A stretch of DNA of 64,000 bases, taken from contig JAHEHL010000004.1 of NCBI GenBank assembly GCA_024644595.1, positions 1 to 64,000 on the forward strand, given 5' to 3'. The position numbers and the translations under genes are program-made. This DNA is from Porticoccaceae bacterium. GTDB taxonomy: Bacteria > Pseudomonadota > Gammaproteobacteria > Pseudomonadales > Porticoccaceae. The notes under the pieces are model-generated. The model saw only the letters and a program-made list of their open reading frames with translations. It was not told the origin of the DNA and ran no database searches. Positions 57,548 through 64,000 of this stretch are shown one piece after another (within the stretch, counting starts at the first letter, position 1; each line of letters begins with the position of its first letter).

Positions 57548-58398
57548 GATTTAGACAGGGTACCGCGTTCCAGATCGAGCAGTGCCTTTTTACGCTCAAG
57601 CCCCCACTTGTATCCAGCTAGGCTGCCATCTCCACGGATGACTCGATGACAGGGAATCGCAATCGCGATTTTATTGTTCGCGCAGGCACTTGCGACCGCG
57701 CGAACTGCACGCGGCTTACCGATGGCTGTTGCAACCTCTGTGTAAGACTGCACAGTCCCGGGAGGGATCTGGGTCAGATAGCCCCAAACAATGGTCTGAA
57801 AAACGGTGCCGCGAATATCTATCGGCAATTGCAGTTGCTTCACGCGTCCCAACAAAAAGTCGTTCAACTGGATCATCCACTGCTTGAACAGAGACCCAGC
57901 TTCTGCACCCATTGGCTGGCAGTCTGCATGGGGATACTCCACTTTTAGCCGCTCGAGCAAACTTTTCTGGTCATCAGAAAACTGTAAAAAACAGATACCG
58001 CGATCGGTTGCGGCGATCATAACGCACCCCAGATCGGTCTCCTCAGAGGCATAGGAAATGCTCTCTCCCGCGCCACCCTGGCGATAGCGACTCGGGATCA
58101 TACCCATCTGGCTGTCGAGCTTTTCATACAGTCTCGAACTGGATTGGTAGCCTGCCCGCTGCATAGCATCGATAATTTTTTCATCCCCTTTGAGCTGGTT
58201 CTTAAACAATTTTAGTCGACAAGCCTGCTGATATTTTTTCGGTGATAGCCCAATTGTTCTGCTAAAACAACGCTGAAAATAATCTGCACTCAAGCCTGCT
58301 CGCCGCGCCAACGACTTTAAGGTCAAGGGTTGATCGCAGTGAGCTTCAATATAACGGCAGAGCTCAAGCATCGATTCTTTATCAGCAACATTTTTCAT
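57544..58398 (-). CDS. AraC-type regulator / O6-methylguanine-DNA methyltransferase
   Basis: A 284-residue Ada-like fusion. An AraC helix-turn-helix domain occupies about 15-106. A ribonuclease-like linker and the suicide methyltransferase domain follow, with acceptor Cys250 in IPCHRV and RAVASACANN. The N-terminal zinc domain of true Ada, which senses methylphosphotriesters, is absent, so the activation signal must differ. It probably repairs O6-methylguanine and regulates alkylation response genes. It lies on the strand opposite its neighbours. Confidence 0.9.
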   Translation of the reverse strand: MKNVADKESMLELCRYIEAHCDQPLTLKSLARRAGLSADYFQRCFSRTIGLSPKKYQQACRLKLFKNQLKGDEKIIDAMQRAGYQSSSRLYEKLDSQMGMIPSRYRQGGAGESISYASEETDLGCVMIAATDRGICFLQFSDDQKSLLERLKVEYPHADCQPMGAEAGSLFKQWMIQLNDFLLGRVKQLQLPIDIRGTVFQTIVWGYLTQIPPGTVQSYTEVATAIGKPRAVRAVASACANNKIAIAIPCHRVIRGDGSLAGYKWGLERKKALLDLERGTLSKS

Positions 58399-58572
58399 AG
58401 AGTTCTCCTAACGGTTTAGGCCGTCACTACTTCCCGGTAATTCAACCATTATGCCGCGTCATGATTCGATCAACACTCCGTTTCTTGCGGTCAATTAAAC
58501 CCTCAATCTGATTTTTTGACGGCGGCTTTTTTGCTATGCTGCACAGCCAGTCACCACAAGGATCTCAGGACA

Positions 58573-58950
58573 TTGGTCACTCTCTACGGAATCAAAAACT
58601 GCGATACCATCAAGAAAGCGCGCAACTGGCTCAACGAGCACGGCATCGACTACCGCTTTCACGACTATCGCGCTGACGGCATTGATGCCGAGACCATTGA
58701 ACAGTGGCTACTGCATGTGGACTGGGAGATCCTCTTGAACCGTCGCGGCACCACCTGGCGTAAACTTGAGCCAGAGGTCCAAGCGGCGACCAATCGCGAC
58801 AATGTGGTCGCCCTGCTGCTGGAGTATCCAGCGATGATTAAACGTCCGGTGCTCGATATTGATAACGTCATCAGCGTCGGCTTTAAATCTGAGTACTACG
58901 AAAATATTTTCAACTCATTATCCGCCTGTAACAGTAAGAGTAAATCATGA
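58573..58950 (+). CDS. ArsC/Spx-family reductase (YffB-like)
   Basis: A 125-residue thioredoxin-fold protein with the N-terminal TLYGIKNCDTIKKARNWL that marks the YffB group of ArsC-like proteins. The group conserves one active-site Cys and prefers glutathione; arsenate reduction is not established for it. A TTG at 58573 gives the usual length of about 120; a TTG 57 bases upstream would add an atypical tail. It overlaps dapD by four bases (ATGA). Family members are commonly found beside dap genes. Confidence 0.85.
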   Translation: MVTLYGIKNCDTIKKARNWLNEHGIDYRFHDYRADGIDAETIEQWLLHVDWEILLNRRGTTWRKLEPEVQAATNRDNVVALLLEYPAMIKRPVLDIDNVISVGFKSEYYENIFNSLSACNSKSKS

Positions 58951-59975
58951 CTAATTTATACAGTTTCGCCATCGGTGTAGGTAGCAAAAACAACAAAGGC
59001 CAATGGCTCGAAGTCTTCTATCCGCAACCGCTATTAAATCCCGAGCAGACTCTCTGCGATATTTTATCCGTAACGCTGGGCCTGAGCGGCGGTGAAATCG
59101 AACCCAGCACTGAGCAATTGGCAGCACTGCAGTCCGCACTAAAACAAAATGGCTACCCTGAGCTAGCGGATAGTGTCGCGACACTTGCCACTTCAAGTCG
59201 TCCGGTGGTCGCGGTGTTATTAACCAACGACTCTGCACCCGCCTCTGTTCCCCAGGGCTATCTGAAACTGCACCTGCTCTCACACCGCCTGGTTAAGCCT
59301 CACGGAACTGATCTGACTGGCATTTTCGGTGTCCTGAAAAATGTTGCCTGGACCAGCGCCGGCGCCATCGATATTGACGAACTACCCGAGCGCATGCTGC
59401 AGGCCCGTATGGCCGGCCAACCATTGACCGTTGACTGTGTCGACAAGTTTCCGAAGATGGTCGATTACGTCGTCCCCTCCGGCATTCGCATTGCCGACAC
59501 CTCACGAGTTCGTCTGGGCGCCTATGTCGGTGAAGGCACTACAGTGATGCATGAAGGCTTTATAAACTTCAACGCCGGCACTGAGGGTCCAAATATGATT
59601 GAGGGACGTGTATCGGCCGGCGTGTTCTGCGGTGCCGGCTCGGATATTGGCGGTGGCGCATCAATTATGGGCACTCTCTCTGGTGGCGGTAGCATGGTTA
59701 TTTCCCTGGGCGGGCAATGTCTACTCGGCGCCAATGCTGGTCTCGGCATACCGCTCGGCGACCGCTGCACTGTCGAGGCCGGTCTGTACATCACAGCAGG
59801 CACTATCGTCACTATGCTCGACGATCAAAAACAGGCTACAGGTAAAGCCAAGGCCCGTGATCTGGCGGGTAAAAGTGATTTACTGTTTAGACGCAATTCG
59901 GTCACCGGCTCGGTCGAATGTCTCACCAATAAGAGTGCAGTGGAATTAAACAGCGAATTGCATAGCTCGAATTAG
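58947..59975 (+). CDS. dapD: Tetrahydrodipicolinate N-succinyltransferase
   Basis: A 342-residue enzyme that succinylates tetrahydrodipicolinate, the step before DapC. Hexapeptide-repeat beta-helix segments lie at about 185-300 (GAYVGEGTTVMHEGFINFNAGT and following). Its length matches the Pseudomonas/actinobacterial form rather than the 274-residue E. coli form. The stop TAG is created at the junction of a 20-bp tandem duplication. Confidence 0.94.
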   Translation: MTNLYSFAIGVGSKNNKGQWLEVFYPQPLLNPEQTLCDILSVTLGLSGGEIEPSTEQLAALQSALKQNGYPELADSVATLATSSRPVVAVLLTNDSAPASVPQGYLKLHLLSHRLVKPHGTDLTGIFGVLKNVAWTSAGAIDIDELPERMLQARMAGQPLTVDCVDKFPKMVDYVVPSGIRIADTSRVRLGAYVGEGTTVMHEGFINFNAGTEGPNMIEGRVSAGVFCGAGSDIGGGASIMGTLSGGGSMVISLGGQCLLGANAGLGIPLGDRCTVEAGLYITAGTIVTMLDDQKQATGKAKARDLAGKSDLLFRRNSVTGSVECLTNKSAVELNSELHSSN

Positions 59976-59994
59976 AATTGCATAGCTCGAATTA
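59955..59994. repeat. Perfect 20-bp tandem duplication at the dapD stop
   Basis: Positions 59955-59974 are repeated exactly at 59975-59994. The first copy encodes the last six residues of DapD plus the TA of the stop. The first G of the second copy completes TAG. The second copy contains the same residues followed by TAA, which is probably the original end. Confidence 0.95.
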
Positions 59995-60048
59995 AAATTA
60001 GCGCTGCCATGCGCGCGCTGTCCAAGCAAACCAGAGAGATTAAATATT

Positions 60049-61329
60049 ATGGGCCAAATACGCAAAGTCGCCATTATAGGCGGAAACCGCATTCCCTTTA
60101 CGCGCAGCAATACTGCCTATAGCCACGCCAGCAATATGGATATGCTCTCCGCTGCCCTTCAGGGTCTGGTGCAGCGTTTTAACCTACAGGGCGAGCGCCT
60201 TGGTGAAGTCGCCGCCGGTGCCGTAATGAAGCATTCTCGGGATTTTAATCTCGCACGCGAGGCCACCTTAAATTCCGGACTAGCATTGGAAACACCCGCC
60301 TACGATGTTCAGCAGGCCTGCGGCACCGGGCTTGAAGCGGCAATATTGGTCGCCAACAAAATCGCACTGGGTCAAATTGATGCAGGAATTGCAGGGGGAA
60401 CCGATACCACCAGCGACGCACCTCTGGCGCTTAACGAAAACTTCCGCAAAATGATGCTCGACCTCTCACGCGCCAAAACCCTCGGTCAACGATTGAAGAT
60501 CCTGGGACGCTTTCGCCCTGGATTTCTGATGCCGATGCCGCCGGCAGCGGGCGAACCCCGCACCGGTCTATCGATGGGTCAGCACTGCGAGTTAATGGCC
60601 AAGGAGTGGGCAATCAGCCGTGAGGCACAGGATGAATTGACCTGGCACAGCCATCAAAATCTGATGGCGGCCTACGACCGTGGATTTTTTGATGACCTGA
60701 TGTCACCGTTTAACGGTGTCGACCGCGACGGCATTATGCGCGACACGCCACTGCAAAAACTGGCTACACTCAAACCCGCTTACGACAAGGTTAATGGCAG
60801 CCTGACTGCCGCTAACTCTACCGCATTGACCGATGGCGCCGCCACCGTGCTGCTCGCCAGCGAAGAGTGGGCGGCTGAACGCAACCTGCCAGTTATGGCC
60901 TATCTGACATTTAGCGAAGTCGCCGCAGTGGACTTTTACTCACAGGGAGACAAAAGTGAAGGATTGTTGATGGCACCTGCCTACGCTGTGCCACGGATGC
61001 TGAAACGCGCCGGCATCAGTCTTCAGGATTTCGATTTCTATGAGATCCATGAAGCCTTTGCTGCCCAAGCACTGTGCACATTAAAAGCCTGGGAAGATGA
61101 CAGCTTCTGCCGGGATCGACTCGGGCTAGACGGCGCGCTGGGCAGCATTGACCGCAGCAAGCTCAACGTCAATGGCTCGAGTGTCGCCACCGGTCACCCC
61201 TTTGCTGCAACCGGTCCGAGAATTCTTGCGACACTGGCCAAGATACTTCAGGAAAATGGCTCAGGACGAGGCCTGATCTCAATCTGCGCCGCCGGCGGTC
61301 AAGGTGTAACGGCGATTGTCGAGCGCTAA
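60049..61329 (+). CDS. Acetyl-CoA acyltransferase (thiolase)
   Basis: A 426-residue thiolase. The acyl-accepting Cys lies in VQQACGTGLEAAI, the general-base segment is NVNGSSVATGHPFAATGPRI and the second Cys is in ISICAAGGQG. It catalyses thiolytic cleavage or condensation of acyl-CoA. The length and N-terminus resemble FadI-type acyltransferases more than the short acetoacetyl-CoA thiolases. No fadJ partner is adjacent, so the pathway is not decided. A terminator follows. Confidence 0.9.
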   Translation: MGQIRKVAIIGGNRIPFTRSNTAYSHASNMDMLSAALQGLVQRFNLQGERLGEVAAGAVMKHSRDFNLAREATLNSGLALETPAYDVQQACGTGLEAAILVANKIALGQIDAGIAGGTDTTSDAPLALNENFRKMMLDLSRAKTLGQRLKILGRFRPGFLMPMPPAAGEPRTGLSMGQHCELMAKEWAISREAQDELTWHSHQNLMAAYDRGFFDDLMSPFNGVDRDGIMRDTPLQKLATLKPAYDKVNGSLTAANSTALTDGAATVLLASEEWAAERNLPVMAYLTFSEVAAVDFYSQGDKSEGLLMAPAYAVPRMLKRAGISLQDFDFYEIHEAFAAQALCTLKAWEDDSFCRDRLGLDGALGSIDRSKLNVNGSSVATGHPFAATGPRILATLAKILQENGSGRGLISICAAGGQGVTAIVER

Positions 61330-61350
61330 TTACAACTCAGCTGTCGAGAC

Positions 61351-61389
61351 AAAAAAAGCCCGCGAAATAACGTTTCGCGGGCTTTTTTA
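61351..61389. terminator. Bidirectional terminator after the thiolase gene
   Basis: An AGCCCGCGAAA/TTTCGCGGGCT stem with a 6-nt loop is flanked by seven As and six Ts. It serves the thiolase and the convergent antiporter gene. Confidence 0.92.
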
Positions 61390-61468
61390 ATGCGCACCCT
61401 CAGTATCGCTGACAGACAATGATTGTGACCTTATACAAGTATTGAGATCTATTGAAATGTATTGGGTT

Positions 61469-62818
61469 CTAGAGCCCCACCAGCACAAATAACAAACCTG
61501 CGCCGAGCGCGGCAATCAACGCATAGGGAAGCTGACTCAGAGCATGCTCCATTACCCCTACACCCGAACTCTGCGCCACCAGTACCGTAGAATCACTATA
61601 AAAACAGGCATGGCTACCAAACGAGCTGGCCGATAGTAGCGCACCGATCATCAGCGGCGTCGGCACATTCATTGCGGCTGCCAGTGGCATCACAATGGGG
61701 ATAGCAATGGCAAACACACCCCATGACGAACCTGTGGCAAAGGCGACTAATGCCATGGTCAGAAATGTAATCAGTGGAAGCAGCAGTGGCGACATAATCG
61801 GTCGCACAGAATCGATCACATACTGTGGCAGGCCCAGCTGATCGTTGACCGCTTTAAACATAAAGGCACAGACTACGATTGCCAGCGGCGGCAACATAAT
61901 CTTAAAACCATTCATCACCGCATCCATCGCACCTGTAGGGCTGATCAATTTCTGCAACAGCAAAAACGGCACGGTAATGGCCAGAGTCACCATGACCCCT
62001 TTAAGCAGGTCAATGTCGAAGTAAATCGAAAAACCTACCAGCGCCACCAGAGGCAACAAAAATGTCCACAAATTAGCTGCAGTCTTATGCCCAGCCTCAT
62101 TTTGATCATCAAAATCGACCACCTCAGACAGCACTAACTGTCCTTTCTGTGCCATCGTCTCGGCGTGTTTCATGGGACCGATAAGAGGCAGGCGCCCGGT
62201 AGCCACCAGAGGTACCATCAGCACCGCTAACCAAGCGTAAAACATGTACGGTATACCAGATATATACATCGCCATACCGCCGCCGGCCGCAGCAGCCCCG
62301 GATTCCTCCAGCAGCGCTGCGAAGAACACCGCCCAGGTGGAGATCGGCACAATTACACAGGTAGGAGCAGCGGTCGAGTCGACCACATAGGAGAGCATTG
62401 AACGCGACACTTTAAATTTATCGGTAACCTTTTTCATCGATGATCCAATCGCAATCGCATTGAGGTAATCATCGATAAAAATAATCATTCCCAGCAACCA
62501 GGTCACCAACAGCGATTTATTCCTCGAGTTGGCTCTGGCGGCCATTGAACCGGCAAATGCGGTGGCTGCACCGGTCTGGATCAGCAACATAATCAGACTT
62601 CCCATCAGGCCGCAGACCATAATCACCCAGCCGATGGTTTCATCCATCATTATTTCCAGTGACAGATCGGCAACGCCAGTAACCACTGATGTCGGTTCGA
62701 TTAGCAGCAAGCCGACAACTACACCCGCCAATAGCGAGAAAATCGGTCTGTGAGTAAAAACGGCAAGGAGCACAACAACCAGTGTTGGGATAAGACTTAA
62801 GCCGGCGTAGGATTCCAT
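61469..62818 (-). CDS. NhaC-family Na+/H+ antiporter-like protein
   Basis: A 449-residue polytopic membrane protein with about 11-12 hydrophobic helices. Conserved stretches such as IIFIDDYLNAIAIGSSM, DSTAAPTCVIVPISTWAVFF and TGSSWGVFAIAIPI are characteristic of the NhaC family. Sodium-proton exchange is likely, but some members carry organic substrates. The ATG at 62818 is preferred because helix one begins shortly after it; a GTG 66 bases upstream would add a polar tail. Confidence 0.9.
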   Translation of the reverse strand: MESYAGLSLIPTLVVVLLAVFTHRPIFSLLAGVVVGLLLIEPTSVVTGVADLSLEIMMDETIGWVIMVCGLMGSLIMLLIQTGAATAFAGSMAARANSRNKSLLVTWLLGMIIFIDDYLNAIAIGSSMKKVTDKFKVSRSMLSYVVDSTAAPTCVIVPISTWAVFFAALLEESGAAAAGGGMAMYISGIPYMFYAWLAVLMVPLVATGRLPLIGPMKHAETMAQKGQLVLSEVVDFDDQNEAGHKTAANLWTFLLPLVALVGFSIYFDIDLLKGVMVTLAITVPFLLLQKLISPTGAMDAVMNGFKIMLPPLAIVVCAFMFKAVNDQLGLPQYVIDSVRPIMSPLLLPLITFLTMALVAFATGSSWGVFAIAIPIVMPLAAAMNVPTPLMIGALLSASSFGSHACFYSDSTVLVAQSSGVGVMEHALSQLPYALIAALGAGLLFVLVGL

Positions 62819-62932
62819 AATCAGGTCCAGTGTTATTGTTATGTCAACGTGTTGTTTTAAAAAATGATCGCCGAATATTGCCACTCGCGAATACGCTAAT
62901 AATACAAAGCTTTGTCGATACCTGTCGCAAGA

Positions 62933-62960
62933 AATTTATCTTTTTACAAATAATTGTCAA
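62933..62960 (-). promoter_or_regulatory. Putative promoter of the antiporter gene
   Basis: On the minus strand TTGACA (62960-62955) matches consensus perfectly. A 16-nt spacer leads to TAAATT (62938-62933). The predicted leader is about 108 nt. Confidence 0.5.
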
Positions 62961-62987
62961 CAGCTGCAAGCCGCTTTTAGACACATA

Positions 62988-63023
62988 AAAAAACGGGCAG
63001 ATTCAATGAATCTACCCGTTTTA
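62988..63023. terminator. Bidirectional terminator-like hairpin
   Basis: Nearly complementary arms containing CGGG, AGATTC and GAATCT, CCCG fold around a 3-nt loop, with one mismatch. A-runs precede and Ts follow. It lies after the hydrolase gene in its direction of transcription. Confidence 0.75.
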
Positions 63024-63257
63024 ATTTACTACCTACCTACACTGCTATTTTTTATTATTGTTCTAGTTCCCCTCCGGGTTACTGATCTCCATCTAAGGTG
63101 CTATTGCTGCAACGATCAGTGCTTGTTGACGCCCAATTTATCCTCTTCGATACTGCCAAACTTAGGAAAATGTGCCATTTGCATAGGAATTTGCGCCAAC
63201 TTAGACTATTTGTTGATCCAGTTCACGCTTAGACCTGCTTCGTCAGTGACCGAGCAA

Positions 63258-64000
63258 TCAGCCGCCTCTGGCGCTGTTGTTCTCAATTAATTCGGCAAAC
63301 TGCGCCAGCAGTGCCCCAGGCAAGGTGTGCCCCATACCCTCAAACCGGACCAGTTCAGCGCCAGGGATATGCCTGGCCGTATCAATGCCACCGCTAACTG
63401 GCACCAAGACATCTTGATTACCATGAATAACCAGCGTCGGCGCCGCAATCGAGCGCAGCAGTGCGGTGCGATCAGGCGTGGTTTGAATCGCGGCAATCTG
63501 GCGCATATAACCAGCTGGATTGTTGGCGCGCTTATGCTCGGCAATCACCAGTGTCCTGATCTCCTCATCGGTCATTGGGTATGCGGGGCTATCGAGCATT
63601 TTCCAGATATCCACCGCAATATCGAGCGGGGTTTTATCCCGGGAACTGGGCTGAATCATTTTCAAACGAACTTTTAGCGACGGCTCACCTTTGCCACGCA
63701 CGCCGCTGGTGGACATAATCGAGGTCAACGAAAGCACCCGATCCGGATAGCGCCCGGCAACAATCTGGCTGATCATTCCACCCATCGACATGCCGACCAA
63801 GTGCGCTTTAGAAATATCGAGAGCGTCGAGCAGTCCCACTGTATCCGCCGCCATATCGTCAAGACTGTAGGGCACTGCAACTGGGATGCTCAACCACTTC
63901 TTAAGCAGCAGCCGAACAAAGCTAGGGGCTTTGGCACCCTCCATCCTGTCGCTGAAACCAACATCGCGATTGTCGAATCGAATCACCCGAAAGCCGCGAT
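63258..64000 (-). CDS. Alpha/beta hydrolase, 5' end beyond the window
   Basis: At least 247 residues of an alpha/beta-hydrolase-fold protein; the reading frame stays open to the window edge. RFDNRDVGFSD is the usual early motif of this family. The nucleophile elbow is GMSMGG, the acid Asp lies in GNQDVLVP and the catalytic His in GMGHTLPG. It resembles the large esterase/lactonase-like group; the substrate is unknown. A GTG at 63986 is in frame but homologues extend further upstream. Confidence 0.9.
   Translation of the reverse strand, partial: RGFRVIRFDNRDVGFSDRMEGAKAPSFVRLLLKKWLSIPVAVPYSLDDMAADTVGLLDALDISKAHLVGMSMGGMISQIVAGRYPDRVLSLTSIMSTSGVRGKGEPSLKVRLKMIQPSSRDKTPLDIAVDIWKMLDSPAYPMTDEEIRTLVIAEHKRANNPAGYMRQIAAIQTTPDRTALLRSIAAPTLVIHGNQDVLVPVSGGIDTARHIPGAELVRFEGMGHTLPGALLAQFAELIENNSARGG

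Larger units (their letters stand above)
62819..63257. other. Intergenic region between antiporter and hydrolase
   Basis: It contains the antiporter leader and promoter and a hairpin at 62988-63023. From about 63025 to 63257 I see no credible gene, repeat or RNA. Confidence 0.6.

Noticed and set aside
63006-63290. 94-codon open frame between the antiporter and hydrolase genes
   Set aside because: It starts inside a terminator hairpin, overlaps the 3' end of the hydrolase gene, has no ribosome-binding site and no recognisable family.

Overview
The window is a dense chromosomal segment of a free-living gammaproteobacterium. Lipid A, BAM, ComEC, GlnD, RpsB-Tsf, FeoAB and EpmC genes are all of gammaproteobacterial type. 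The map-glnD-dapC-dapD order, the long DapD and the rpsB-to-accA envelope cluster resemble Pseudomonas-like and marine Cellvibrionales-type (SAR92/OM60-like) chromosomes. That placement is inferred from gene order and protein character, not from a search. No rRNA operon, prophage, insertion sequence or CRISPR array was seen.

Layout. 1-1.4 kb: a three-gene cassette of a DUF6249-like membrane protein, an ECF sigma factor and a small two-helix membrane protein, all translationally coupled. 1.4-5.7 kb: a 1414-residue subtilisin-family lipoprotein, with tRNA-Arg(CCU) just upstream. 5.9-8.8 kb: rsmE and a YgiQ-type radical SAM gene, convergent. 9.0-12.5 kb: feoA-feoB behind a Fur-box promoter, then pabB. 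12.5-23.5 kb, minus strand: avtA, alkB-like, murB, a low-molecular-weight phosphatase, kdsB, lpxK, msbA, exbD, exbB and comEC. 23.6-25.2 kb: a flavodoxin-fold gene and a patatin-like lipase. 25.3-25.6 kb: a tRNA-Glu/tRNA-Gly operon with clear promoter and terminator. 25.6-31.4 kb: DUF1499, alaA, pdxB, a 5'-3' exonuclease, epmC and one unrecognised gene. 31.5-51.7 kb, minus strand: rpsB-tsf-pyrH-frr-uppS-cdsA-dxr-rseP-bamA-ompH-lpxD-fabZ-lpxA-lpxB-rnhB-fabH-like-dnaE-accA. 52.1-61.3 kb: map, glnD, dapC, nth, an Ada-like gene on the opposite strand, arsC/yffB-like, dapD and a thiolase. 61.5-64 kb: an NhaC-family antiporter and an alpha/beta hydrolase cut by the window edge.

The two large minus-strand clusters together supply most of outer-membrane biogenesis. 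This covers lipid A synthesis and export (lpxA, lpxB, lpxD, lpxK, msbA, kdsB), beta-barrel assembly (bamA, ompH), the sigma-E protease rseP, undecaprenyl and phospholipid precursors (dxr, uppS, cdsA), fatty-acid supply (fabZ, fabH-like, accA) and peptidoglycan (murB, dapC, dapD). Ribosome and replication genes are interleaved.

Most of the window is conventional core genome, and I found no convincing wholly new system. The observations most worth checking are: dnaE has no ATG, GTG or TTG upstream of its conserved PHP motif and must start at a rare codon overlapping the preceding stop; the ECF cassette has a candidate self-recognised promoter; a perfect 20-bp duplication covers the dapD stop codon; the iron-sulfur cysteines of endonuclease III have shifted spacing; and an unrecognised gene lies behind an inverted-repeat leader.
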